Shown here piece after piece: positions 22,380 through 35,030 of a stretch of DNA of 64,000 nt (within the stretch, counting starts at the first letter, position 1; every line of letters begins with the position of its first letter). A model generated the notes under the pieces. It did not search any database. It worked only from the letters and a program-made list of their open reading frames with translations, and had not been told where the DNA came from. Origin of the DNA: Daucus carota subsp. sativus (lineage: Eukaryota > Streptophyta > Magnoliopsida > Apiales > Apiaceae). The position numbers and the translations under genes are program-made. Location: NCBI RefSeq assembly GCF_001625215.2, contig NC_030389.2, forward strand, positions 43,637,454 through 43,701,453, read 5' to 3'.

Positions 22380-22591
22380 ATGTCTACGTGGCAGCTTCAC
22401 TCAGACGCCGAAAACAATCTTCGGTGGAGCCGTCTCCCCGATGACCCCCAAACCGAAGTCCAAACCGCCGCACCGACTCAATTACGACGTCGTCTTCCTT
22501 CCATTTCCGATCTAGCGCTCAAAGGTCTCTCTCTCCTCTCTCTCTCTCTCTCCCTCCCTCCCTCCCCCCTCTCTCTTCCTCCCTCCCTCCC

Positions 22592-22635
<44 letters not shown>

Positions 22636-25600
22636 TCTCTCCATATTTATATACGGTATTTGATTGTTTGATATTGTGTAATTAGGTTATTCGAAGTTGA
22701 AGGAGAGTAATAATAACAATGATAGTGTGAATGAGTCGGGTTACCAGATGTTTCGGACCGGGTCGGGCAAGCCTTTAGTTGCCAATCAGTCTTCATTATC
22801 AAAAGCATCAGCTATGCTGAGCGAGGTCGTATTTGATCAAGGTTTGTCGTTTTCTAAGTCAATATGTAATTTGTATAATTTATTTAGGCTCGCGCTCGGG
22901 TGAAAACAATTTTAATATAACAACAAATGTGCTGCACTTACAATAATTTGCTAGACAATGTATTCAAACAATGCAGTATGTAATTTAATTTGGTTATAAT
23001 TAGATATTAAAAATTTTTTGAAATTTGAACTGTTGTGAGAATGTTGTGATTGATAACTTTGTTTCTGTTTACAGCTGTGTTCGGATTTTAGATCATAGTT
23101 TCTATGTTGTAGAACTAAAATACCGGGAGTGCAGTTTCCAGTGCCAATTCCTAAGTGTTTCTCTCTACATATATATTTTTGCACATATTTAATATGTGAT
23201 ATTATTTTACATAGGTTATCCGGAGCTAAACCAGAGCAATGCTAATAGTGTGAATGAGTTGGGTTATCAGATGTTTCAGACCGGGTCAGGTAATCCTGTA
23301 GCTGTCAATCAATCTTCATTATTAAAAGCATCAGCTATGTTGGGCGATATCATATCAGATCAAGGTTTGCAGTTTCCAGTGCCTATTCTTAAGTGTTTCA
23401 CTCTACTATTACATACTTGCGTATATGTAATATGTGATTGTTTGATTTTTTTTTTTTTTAAATAGGTCATTCGATGATAAACGAGAGTAATGCTAATAGT
23501 TTGAATGACTCGGGTTATCAAATGTTTCGGACCGGGTCGGGTAAGCCCGTAGCAGTCAATCAGTCTTCCTTATCAAAAGCATCAGCTATGTTGAGTGATG
23601 TTGTATCGGATCAAGGTTTGTGGTTTTCTAATTTATAGTTCATGCATCTGCATAACAGAAATTGTTCTGCGCTTAAAATAATTTTCACAATAATAGATTC
23701 AAAATGTGCAGCATGTCATTTGGATATTAAATTGGTTATAAATATCTATTCGGTAATGTTAGAAATGAGAGCTGATTGATGATTTTATTTCTGTATATGG
23801 GTTGGACAAGATAAATAACCTGTATGGACTTTATACTTACAGCTAGTATCGGATGTTAGATGTTTGTTTTCATATAGTAAAACTCAAATACCACGAATGC
23901 ATTTTCTGGTGCCTATTCTTAAGTGCCTCTCTCTATCTATACATATTTGCACATATTTGATGTTTGATTGTTTGATGTTCATTTTACTTAGGTTATTCGA
24001 AAATAAGTGGGAGCAATGCTAATAGTGTCAATGAGTCGGGTTATCAGATGTTTCGGACTGGGTCTGGTAAACCAGTAGTTGTCAATCAATCGTCACTACT
24101 GAAAGCATCAGCTATGATGAGTGACGCTGTATCTGATCAAGGTTTGTGTTTTCTAATTTAATTTCTATTACATCTAGGCTCATGCTCAGGTGAGAACAAT
24201 TTTTGTGTTACAACAATTGTTCTACACTTCTTATAATTTGCAGAACAATGTATTTAATAAGTGCAGTATATGTAATCATACATTTAATTTCTTTTAAGTT
24301 TATTTAGGATTTTTAATGTTTCTATTTTTTTATTGTGGATTGGTACTGTGGTTATATTGTTTTTGTGCTGTTTGAGTGCATAAAAATATGCAATATGTAA
24401 TTTTTATTTGGTTGTTAATGTTCTGTTGAAAGTTTTAGAAATGTGAATTGGTTAAGAGAATGTTGGGATTGATATATATTTTTCCTGTAGTAGAGATCGT
24501 ACAAAATAAATTACGCATATGAACTTTTTACTTTAAGCTGTCAGATGTTAGATGCTTGTTAGTTTCTGTATAGTAAATTCGAATACCCAGAATGCAGTTT
24601 TCTGAGTTCTGTGTAATTTTACCAAATAAGAGTTTGCACTTAACGTTGATTGTCCAAATCTATGATGTCTCCTATTAACCGGGTAGAATAAATCTAAAGA
24701 TGAATTTATAGTTTTATACTGTGTAAGAGGTTGTAAATAATGGTTTGTAACAAAAAGTGAATATGAGAATAAAGTTTTGAAGGAGTTGTATTGCTTGTCT
24801 TTCATCATTTTAAATTGATTGTTTTTATTCAAATGTTACTATATATAGTAATTTATTATATGATTGTGCTTGATGATAATATATTCAGAAGGTGTTCAAC
24901 ATTATGAAAAGTGGGTCTTGTAAGAATACAAATTTTATTATATATATATATCAGCTTTCAGTATTAAGTATTTGCTTTTCATTTTTTGATTCCCCCTAAA
25001 CCACTTACCTTGATTTTAAACTTTTGCAAGCATTTGCAATATAATATTAAAGGCAAAAAAACTTACTTGTTTACATCTAGCAGCTCCATCGCTGCTAGCT
25101 ACACCCTCTAGTAGCTATACTAGCCAATCCATTCACTTCAATGGGCTTGACTCCCTATATATAATTTTACATAAGCTGGAAATCCTGGCCATATTTGCCT
25201 AACCGATCACCAGTCCCCCCTAGCTACTTCAGAATTTATATTAATTTTACTACGGACCACTTTCTCCAACAAACAGACACTAGACACTCTCATTCAGCTT
25301 TCATTTTTCTTTGAATATAATAAATAATAATGAAATGGGTAGCCAATTCAGCAAAACATGGTTGGAGGAAAACATAAATTTGACTAGTGTCCTTGGAGAT
25401 GATCGTATAGTGTATTAGCTATATTTCGTTGCTAATTGCATAAAAGTCATACGAGGATGAGAATGTAGACTGGAGAGGCATGGTGCTTGATATACCTACG
25501 ATGATATGACAGAGATATCCTGTAAAATTTATCATGTTTTTAGTGGAAGTAACTTTATTGACATACATTGATTTATAGCTAATTACTGTCCGTTTTAGAT

Positions 25601-28600
25601 GTTGTGAATAATTACTTTGGGACAAAATAATCAAATATTTTGCATTATATTGTTTATCAATGCAGGATTTACAAAGCTCACTGGAAATGTTGGACGACCT
25701 CTTAGAAGCCCTTCAACATTTCGAAATGGATTCAAGAATTCACTTGCTTTAAAAAGGTCTCCTCTTTCGAAAGCTTCATCAATTCTTACCAATGAAGCTG
25801 AGCCTACCGTGGTCACAGGGAGCGGGGTTACTGTAGATACAGGTATTGCTTTTCTACATTCAAATAAATCTAAATTATTTTATATTCTTATGTTTTCCGT
25901 TCCCACTATTACATCATTCTATTGTCTGGTTTCCCTTTCCTCATTACATTAATTTATTCTTTGGTTTCCCTTTCCCCATTATCATTCTATTGTTTGGTAT
26001 AGTTGCTGCATTATTATTTTATTTAACTGTTACATAGTAACTATTACATAATAAGTAAAGAGATTAATTGGAGGCATGAAACTAATTAGGTGTAACTTGA
26101 TGGAATCTCAAGTAGTTACCTGTAATACTGTTTGCTGACTGGCTGAGAGAAGAATAATAAAAATATACATTTTCAAATTAGATGTACCAATATTCTAATT
26201 TCTGAGCCAGTATATGTTCCTTCACGCATGGTATATTAGTAAATTTTCCTGACTTTTAGTTATGTGCAGGCCAGGTAAAAGCAATAGATAGCGCATGCAA
26301 TTTTGGAAATTCAATGTTCCAGACAGGGTCAGGGAAAACAGTAACTATATCTACCTCAGGTCTTGCAAGAGCCCAAAAATTGTTGTGCTTGAAGGACAAT
26401 CACACTCATCAAGGTTTTGAAGGAATGATGCAGCAGTTACATGCCATACCTAGTAATCAGCAAAGTTTGCATCATTTGGGTTTGGAGATGGGTGTTGCTG
26501 ATAAGCAGTCAAAAGACAGCATCTCAAGTCTAAGATCTCCTCTCAAGGTAAGGTCTGAAACATCAGGGAGTGAGTTGCTGGAGGTTACTCCAGATAGTGT
26601 GCATTCTATTTCAAGACCATCTTCTATTAAGTTTCATACTGCTGGTGGAAGATCTATATCAGTTTCTAGTAATGCCTTGCAACGTGCAAGGAGCCTTCTT
26701 GGAGACCCAGAGTTGGGAAGTTTCATGAATGAAGGGGATGCTGGTGAGCCTGTCTTTTCCATTTTTAAAGACAGAAAATCGAATATGAATTTAAAAAAAT
26801 CATATTGCTCAGATACATGTGTTTCGGACCAACACTCTGTAACAAGAAAACGAGTGGCAAAGAACTTCATATCTCCTCTGCGTCCAACTTCCTCCCAAAA
26901 ACAATCCTTGGTTAATGTAGGTTCAGGGAAAAACTTGATCAGAAACTTTGATGCAGAGGCCCATGAAAGCACTACTTGTAATGATGTGAAGGGCTGCCAA
27001 AAGTATCCTAAGAATAACGATCCCTATTCCTCCGATAATACAACACGCGAAGACAATATAGCTGGTTCTGGTTTCCAAAAAGACCCACACAAAAAGCAAA
27101 GAGGTTGGCCATTAGTTGATATCTCAAACACCACTGACATGGGTGATAGAAGTAACAAACAAGCTGTGGCTGTAAAGAGAGTAGTGGATAGGAGGAGCTC
27201 TGGTTCTTTCAAGAAGCCCCGTGTTTCTAAATTTATCACCCCCCTTAACAATGAAATTCCATATACTGAAAATGGTATCTTGAGATCTTATTTTGACTAC
27301 ATTCTTTTTCATTTTCTTCTTCTGTTCAAATTTTTTAAATAATATTGCAAGGAACCTGTTTATATAGGTTCACTAGCCATAGATCCTGAAGAATCTTCTT
27401 ACAAGAATAAGTTTCCTGGTCGATACCCTTTCCAGGCTACTCGAAAGTATGTCAAAGAGTATTTTGGTGCGCCGCCATCTGTCAATACTACGGTACACAA
27501 GCACTGTTTGTTTTCTTTTGACATATTGATTTTTTGCCATCAATTATTGATTTGTCCTTTTCTCTTTGGTAAGTTGGAGCATTTGCCAGAATGTATTAGA
27601 ACAATGAATCCAGATAGAGCAGAGAAACATTGTTTCCCTAGTGAATGTGGTTCTGATAGTGTTGGGAAAGAAGCTTTTTCTGCAATGTTGCTGCAATCTG
27701 GAGCTTCCATGAAATATATTTCAGACACGTAAGTTGCCGGCTTGCTTTACTGACCCTTTCTTCTCATTATGGTCATGTACGTATTTCCTTATTTGCGGAA
27801 AATTGTTTTGTTGTGTCCAGTCTAAAGATGTAATTTTGAACTAGATAATTTCGGGATGCTTCTTGAAACATCTAATAATGATTTGGTTTTGATAATGCAC
27901 TAGTTATGAATGTACAAGAATACAAGTCATTAATTATGTAACAACTTAGAATCAGGCGAGAATACATTTACTAATAAATACATACATTTGAAGTGTGTTT
28001 ACTTAATTGAAGCTGCTCTCTAGCTTTTTGACTCATTTCTGATGGTGATGGATGGTTTTGTATACTATCCTCGGTCTTCTAGGTTGCTTCAAGTATTTGT
28101 GTATGAATTTTCGTAAAGTCTGCTTATTTATTTACTGCAATTTGCTCTGTGTAGTTGGGTTACAAATCACTATAAGTGGATTGTCTGGAAGCTTGCATGC
28201 TATGAACGATTTTATTCTGAGAGGTATCTGACCGTTAGTAATGTTATGGAAGAACTGAAATACAGGTATATACAGTTCTTATATGATTTTTATTTATATA
28301 ATTCCTTTTATTTTATAGAACAAGTTTTTGAATTATTTTATCATTTGCTTAGATATGATAGAGAAGTAAATCATGGACATCGATCAGCTATAAAAAGAAT
28401 CTTAGAAGGAGATGCACCACCGTATTCTGTACTGGTACTTTGCATATCATCCATCCAGAGAAATACAGAGGCAATAATCAAAAATATCAGTAACTCACAC
28501 GGAGTTGATAAAAGCAAAGTTGCAAATGTGGAATTGACAGATGGGTGGTAAATGTCTTCTACACTTCTTTTGTATTACAATTACCTAACCATAAAGCTCA

Positions 28601-31600
28601 AGTTATTTACTTCATAGGTATGCAGTGAATGCTGTACTAGATGCACCATTGTCTAAAAAGCTGGACTCCGGGAAATTGTTTGTCGGACAAAAACTTAAGG
28701 TGTTTCATTTAATTTTTTTAATCCATAATTTCTTACGATTTAGTCTTAAATTCTTTTTTCCCGGACTCCCATCCTTACTGTTTATGCTGTCTGAAGATCT
28801 CAGGAGCAGGACTAAGTGGTTGGGCTGGTCCAGTTTCACCTCTCGAGGTAGTCCCCATAATTTCATGATAAAATAGCAGAATTGAGTTTATTTTGTATAG
28901 TTTCCTAAATCCTCCTTTCTTTATAATTAGGTGCCGAGCACCGTCAGCTTGGTTTTGCACATTAATGGAACTTACAGAAGTCATTGGGCTGAACGTTTGG
29001 GCTTCTGTAAGCATTATTTGAGTTCTACTTGTAATTTTTTTTACTCAAAGTTCTAACACATCTAATGAACTATGTATAATCAGGTAAGAGTGGATGTGCT
29101 CCACTAGCATTTGACTGTATCAAGAGTGGTGGAGGAGTAATTCCCAGCACATTTGTCGGAATACAAAGAATATACCCTGTTCTATATCGGGAAAGGTTTA
29201 TTTTACTGCACAGTACTTTGGTTGAAGTCACATTCAAGTCCCTATACCATAATAAAATTGACATGCAGACACTCAAACGGTTTATATAAATGCAAAGCCA
29301 GTCAAGAGATTGTAGGAGTGAATTAGGTTTTGGTTAAGTACTACAGGGAATATATATGCTGACATATGATCAGATGGAACTCGCGTATCATAAAATTTAC
29401 TTTTTCAATATTGTAAAAGTCTTTCTGGAAATCACATGTCATTGAGTTTAACCCGATACTTAAGTATACTTGGCTGAGCACTCTGATGTTCAGGAGTACT
29501 CGGATTATGGATTACAGGGACACAATAATTACAAGGATCACCCTTACAAATTTTACTTAATTTTTCACCTTCACTGTACTAATAAATTATATCAAAAATC
29601 TGTTGAATGCTTAGAGCTTTGCTATCTATTAATTGTAGGTTAAGTGATGGGGAATACACTGTAAGGTCAGAGAGGATGGAAGCTAAGATGCAGCAGTTAT
29701 ATAACCAAAGGTGAATTTTTTTTTTCATTTCTCTTGCAAACAGAGAATCAGCTAAGCTAGTTACTTTTTTAACATATACAGACCAATTTGCCTAGTAATT
29801 ATAATTACTTTGAATTGGAATTTTTTGGCATAATTGAATCTTAGAACCGTTTGATACTTTAATTTAGTTTTTATTAGACAAGAAACATCTTGAGAATTTA
29901 AAATTGTTAGGTCAGTTAACTTGTAGCTGGTATTGTGATTTTTCTTGTTCCTGTTGGTTCCTGTCGTCTTTAACATTCATGGTCATGAAACTGAAGCTAT
30001 GCGTCAGTCATCTGGGAGTAAACTATTATCTTATTGCTGTAAGATGTAACTATGTTCTTGACAAAAAACTGTGTTCAGAGACTCTATGATGATATTTTTT
30101 TTTTATGTATTTACGTCCTCTATCTTAATGCAGGCGCTCTGAAGTTGCAGAAGAAGTTATATCCGAGTTACAGAGGGCAGATGCAGATATACTTATAAAT
30201 AGTGATGGAAGTGAAGAAGCGGCAAAAATCTTTAAGATTCTTGAAACATCTGCTGAACCAGAAATTCTGATGGCTGGCATGAGTTCGAAGCAACTAAAAT
30301 CTTTGTCTATTTATCAAGCAAAACTAGAGGTGTGATTTTGTATGTTCATTACATGGTAATGTAAATTTAGAATCAGTTAATTGATTATGATTGGTATGAT
30401 TAGGAAACAAGGCAGTCAAACATTCATCAATCTATCGAAAAAGCTTTTGAAAATTCTGGTCTTAGTGGGAGAGATGTCACCCCATTTATGAGGTTGAGTG
30501 TAGTCGGGTTAACCACAAAAATTGGTCAGGAGAAGTGTTACCCGCGAAAAGGCTTGATTACGATATGGAATCCGACTGAGGAACAGGTGATTACAAGTTT
30601 GTCCTGCAGTGCATATTCCGACCTTAATTTATCCTAGAGCTGTTCCCCTTTCTGCACTTTATTTATTTTTCAAGTTTCTTTGGAGCTTATCACTAATTCT
30701 CAGGTGGATTTACTATGTGCGGTTGCAGAAGTTAGAGTTGGTTGAAGGACAGGCATATGCTGTTTCAGGACTTGTAGCATTTAATTCTGGTTCAGATACC
30801 CTTTACTTGCAAACACGAGGACCTACCACCAAATGGCGGCACTTATCTTCCTCGGCCTTGGAACAGTATCAGTAAGTCACGTTTTCTTTTAATTTACCTC
30901 TATATCCTTTATACAGTAGCTCACAACTGTCCTTGGCAGGCCCTTCTATAAACCACGGAAACCTGTATCGTTGTACAATTTAGATGAAGTTCCTCTCTCA
31001 AGGTAACATTTCTCCATATTAATGTACAACAGTTGGTTTTTATAAAGTGACTATATTTGGCATCTCACATGTTCCAATGCATTCTTCAGCGAATTTGATA
31101 TTGCTGGATTTGTCATTTTCGTGGGTGAGGTTCATGCAACTGCTAATCAAAGGAAGCAATGGGTTTTTGTGACAGACTGCTCCGTACATGGATCACATAC
31201 TAACAGGCCATCTGATGATTTACTTGCAATTAGCTTCTGCGCACCAACTAGTGGTCATGATTTATATCTACCAATCAGCCATAACCTTGTTGGATCAACG
31301 GTGAGTTAATGATGGCAGCACTCTGCTTATACACATTATTTCCTTGCAAACAATTTGAGGCTGTTGTACTATACGTGAACATAATATTTCTAGCCACATA
31401 CTTTCTGCAAATTAATATAATGTTTCAAGAGGTAAAGGTACTTTATTGACCTTAGATGGATAAGAGATCCCATTTCTCACATTAAACAAGTGAACTTATA
31501 CTGAGAATTATGATCAATGATTTAACTGTATGCTAATCGTGTCACTAGTTCTGCTTAAGTGATAAAGTGCTTGATCCAGGTTTGAATAAATACAAGAAAA

Positions 31601-32302
31601 AGATTAAAAAGACTGGTACAAATTAATATGACAATATGACTCGTTACAAAAATGGGAACTTTTTAAAAATATTTAATCTTTTATCTTAGATTGGTCTCTT
31701 TCCGTTTTTACAGAAATTACTTCTGGTACTAAATTTTGGGGATATATTAGTATATAACATATCTTTCTATTCAATAAACTCTAACTACAGGGTGGTGGGA
31801 AGAATATTAGAATCCATTAGTATGGTCATGGTAAAAGGGAGAAGAATCCTCCATTCCTCCTTGGACTGCTTCAATATGTAGTTCCTACTTTACAAGCATA
31901 CTGAACTATTTAAATTAGAAGTTCTCCTTTCTCATTTGTTTTGGTACAGTGTATGTAATGTGAGTTTCTTAAAAACTACTTGCAAAATTGGATTTGCAGG
32001 TTGGTTTCTGTAATATCATTAAGAAGGAAAAGGACCAAATGAATCATATCTGGGTGGCAGAAACCACGGAAAATTCAGATTACTCCTTAACTTATGAACA
32101 TAGACAATACATTCACCTTAAAGGTGCTGCTATTGCTTCTCAAAAGTGGGCTGAAGTTTCAAGTTTGGTATGCATCATGTTATTCTGTTACAGTATGCGT
32201 GCTTCTGGTTTCGGTTCACTCACTCTGATACTGATTTGAATTTTGTTGTGTTTCTTGGAGACGGTTGAGAAACTCAAGCAGAAGGTTATATCTATTGTAT
32301 AA
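22380..32302 (+). CDS. BRCA2: BRCA2 homologue, 23 coding exons, 1305 aa
   Basis: Recombination mediator that loads RAD51/DMC1 on single-stranded DNA in the nucleus. Exons join in phase: 22380-22524, 22686-22841, 23215-23364, 23466-23615, 23992-24141, 25666-25842, 26270-27274, 27368-27492, 27574-27728, 28155-28265, 28353-28547, 28618-28699, 28797-28847, 28931-29006, 29084-29195, 29639-29710, 30134-30329, 30404-30586, 30729-30871, 30940-31002, 31090-31300, 32000-32167, 32261-32302. Exons 2-5 carry one BRC repeat each (MFRTGSGKP...LSKASAML). Exon 6 has a decayed one. Exon 7 has two more, near residues 326 (MFQTGSGKTV) and 431 (KFHTAGGRSI). The helical DSS1-binding domain begins FPGRYPFQATRKYVKEYFG (about 655), then the OB folds (LVLHINGTYRSHWAERLGF, GFVIFVGEVHA). 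The last exon encodes only TVEKLKQKVISIV. The protein is somewhat longer than Arabidopsis BRCA2, as I recall it. Confidence 0.95.
22525..22634. repeat. (CT)n / (CCCT)n tract in BRCA2 intron 1
   Basis: Polypyrimidine microsatellite beginning right at the intron 1 donor, with CCCTCCCT interruptions. It may help acceptor choice for this 161-bp intron and is likely to vary in length between individuals. Confidence 0.9.
22686..24300 (+). repeat. Tandem array of BRC-encoding exon+intron units
   Basis: Exons 2, 3, 4 and 5 of BRCA2 (52, 50, 50 and 50 codons, all phase 1-1) are near copies. Each starts GY or GH, holds SVNESGYQMFRTGSGKPV or a close variant, and ends SDQ or FDQ before 'g|gtttg'. The introns are copies too: 'gctcrngctcrggtgaraacaa' and the 'aacaatgtattyaa' text recur in introns 2 and 5 and in part in intron 4. 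Intron 3 is cut down to 101 bp. Spacing of exon starts is 529, 251 and 526 bp. Confidence 0.93.
24300..25665. other. Rest of BRCA2 intron 5
   Basis: Long AT-rich intron (24142-25665). Its first about 350 bp copy the duplicated unit's intron. The remainder, including a patch with 'gctagctacaccctctagtagctatactag' at about 25095-25125, matches nothing else here. No further BRC exon was found in it. Confidence 0.6.
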
Positions 32303-33619
32303 ATTGGAAAAACAGTTTTGAACATACCACCACGTAAGCCCGCTGATCCTCTAAATTTCTCTTTTATACTGGGCTATAAATGTAAATATCTTCGCGCGCC
32401 ACCCGGGAAAAGAAAATTGTGTGGTTTCTAATTAGAAATGCAGTAGTAACAAAGATGGTGTTCAGTCAACTAGAATATAAGTAATAATCTATATTAGAAA
32501 CCAGACAATTTTCTTTCCGCTGCCCTGCAGATCTTAATCTTAGTTAATATGAAATGCATCTCTAATTGAAACTTAATTGAAAAGGAATGCGAGTCTACTT
32601 TATGGGGGTGAAATGTGTATAAGAATCACTTTCGTTTCTGTTTTTGCCATATAAGTTAAAATTAATGTGTATTATCATGCACAACATTCTCTAGCTTGAT
32701 AATCAGCTCCTCTTATTTTAATGTTTTCTCACACTTGCAGAGGGACAATCGGCTCTTTGCAGTCAAAGGATTGAAGTCTTTAAAGCCAATCTTACTGTGG
32801 AAATTGATCATGCTCTCTTGTGGACGGTGGTAAATGTATTTCATGAGCCTCTACAGATAAACACCAGTTAACCGAATTGATTGAAATCCTATCTGGTTTC
32901 GGGCACAGCATAACAAGTCAATAGGAAGGTTTGTATCCTTCTTATGCAATGCAAATAATTATATACTCATGTATATATATCGGTCCTTTAGTCACTCCCC
33001 ACCCCTCACTTGTGTATCCATTTGCTCTAGGGAACTAAGTCCGCTCTGTGTTCAGTTTCACTCTAGAATCTTAGACAAGCAAAGTAAGGCTGTATATCAC
33101 TGTTTTGTTACTTCAAAGAAGTGTTAGACAAATGCAACATTTCTGTGATTACATGTTCTACACTTGTTCTGAAAAATGAGAGAAAAGAAGTATGGAACTC
33201 GAACTGTATAAATCCACCAGCCAACCGAGTAGATCAGAGCTACATAGCCAATTCGGAGAAAAGCAGGAATTCACACCAACCTCAGACCCAAGCAGACACT
33301 ATAGATTTCTGATGAACTTATTGAGCAGGTGAAATTGTGCCATTTTCCGGTGCTCTACTAATTTGGAACCAGTCTGCTTCATCTGATTCTTACTTCCCTA
33401 GAATAAAGAAAACAAACGAATGGAACAGTAATGTAATTTATGTAAGTATCGAAAAGAGGACAGATACGAGGTAATGTGGTGTATCCATAAACTTTGATTA
33501 TTGCAAATTTTTGTCCGTTGAGATCAATTTTAATCTATTGTTTATAGAAAGAATCATACACGCATTTATCTTTATGGGGGCTTGATTTTGCATTTTTCAG
33601 GTAATCAGAATTTTTCAAA
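32303..33619. other. BRCA2 3' UTR and spacer
   Basis: After the TAA at 32300-32302 the sequence remains non-coding. 'ttgcagagggacaatcgg' at about 32736 has an acceptor-like start and a short open stretch, but it does not fit BRCA2 better than the exon at 32261. No other gene is seen. Confidence 0.5.
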
Positions 33620-34162
33620 GAGAAAATAGATTTTTTTGCCATCCAACTTATTATTTGTTTAGAAATTTACCACCGAACTATAATTTTTTCTTTTTTTGTC
33701 ATTAATGTTAGGTTTGGATTTTTTTTTAGTCACTTACGTTAGGTTCAGATTTGAATATTAACATTATGTTATTTTTTTGGTATTATTATGAAAAATTTAA
33801 TTTATTTTCTAAATAAAGTTATGATTGTCTGTTGTCTATATTATATATTGTTTCATAAAAATCAAGGTTAGTTATCTTCTGCAATCATTTATACTGTTGT
33901 ATAAAAATAAAGACGAATACTTAAAAAAAGTAGGCAATAGACAATTATAGAATTTCTTAACCTTCGTTTGCGGTTTATATGATATCGAAATTAGTGGTTC
34001 AACTTCACAAAAATATATTATCATTTGACTCGATTTTGCTTAAGAATTGATTGTATATGATAAATTGTTTGAAGTCATTGATTTCAAATCGATAATTTAA
34101 TCAATTTTTAAAATTCTAATAATAATTATTCTCGATTTTAAAGCTCATTTACGTTATTATTA

Positions 34163-34293
34163 CTCCCTCCGTCCTCCTCATTTTTTTGTAGTTCTTTTCC
34201 ACTGCTTGGCACGTATTTAAGGTTCCTACTTCTTATAAAACATAGTTCCATAATTTAATTTTGAGATTTTCTTTTTTGTGTATAAAAATTCAA
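34163..34293. mobile_element. Stowaway-like fragment inside the larger element
   Basis: TA + CTCCCTCCGTCC at 34161-34174 is a Stowaway end. Its body continues after the inner element ('aaaattcaattgttaaatttttattcag', from 35285), as in other copies here. The far terminus is decayed. If right, three elements are nested. Confidence 0.45.
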
Positions 34294-34482
34294 GGGAAAT
34301 CTACAAAACTACCTACCTTTTCTTTAATTATTTACAAAAATACTACCTTCCAGAATTATTTTTAAAAATACCTTTTCATAAAATTGTTTTTTCAAAAATA
34401 CTGTTTGCAACTTTTGCAACCTCATTTGCAACTAGCCAGCCGTGTTGCAACCTCTTTTGCAACTTCATCTGCAACTGAATTT

Positions 34483-34532
34483 CTGATTTCAAGTTCCAGT
34501 TTTCAAATGTCATTTTCGACCTCATTTTCGGA

Positions 34533-34570
<38 letters not shown>

Positions 34571-34617
34571 GAAAATGAGGTCGAAAATGACATTTGAAAA
34601 CTGGAACTTGAAATCAG
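34483..34617. repeat. Perfect palindrome with a (TA)n loop
   Basis: Two exactly complementary 48-bp arms (34483-34530 and 34570-34617) surround a TA dinucleotide run. The arm begins CTGATTTCAAGTTCCAG. It should extrude as a cruciform, and its transcript would form a long hairpin. Confidence 0.95.
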
Positions 34618-34748
34618 TATTTGTAATTGCATATATGGTTGCATATGGTTGTATTCAGTTGCATATGGTTGCATTCAGTTGATTCTATTGTATTCTAATG
34701 GCCCCGCCAGGGGCACACCATACATCTGTTGTTACTTACAGTTTTCAG

Positions 34749-35030
34749 TTGCAAAAGTTGCAACTGAGGTTGCAACTGAAGTTGCAAAAGTTGCAACTGC
34801 AGTTGCAACTGAAGTTGCAAAAGTTGCAACTGCAGTCAACTGAAGTTGCAAAAGTTGCAACTGCAGTTGCAACTGAAGTTGCAAAAGTTGCAACTGCAGT
34901 CAACTGAAATTGCAAAAGTTGCAACTGCAGTCAACTGCAGTTGCAAAAGTTGCAACTGCAGTTGCAAAAGTTGCAACTGCAGTTGCAAAAGTTGCAACTG
35001 CAGTTGCAACTTTTGCAACCTCATTTGCAA
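34749..35030. repeat. GTTGCAACTGCA / GTTGCAAAA minisatellite
   Basis: Units of 9-15 bp built from GTTGCAA, ACTGCA and ACTGAA alternate about twenty times. Because GTTGCAAC and CTGCAG are self-complementary, the array can fold on itself in many registers. It keeps open frames on both strands, but these are low-complexity (Leu-Gln or Cys-Asn repeats) and not taken as genes. Confidence 0.93.

Noticed and set aside
32741-32872. Alternative last exon of BRCA2
   Set aside because: It has an acceptor and an open frame, but the 42-base exon at 32261 joins in phase nearer by and gives a helical tail as in other plant BRCA2 proteins.
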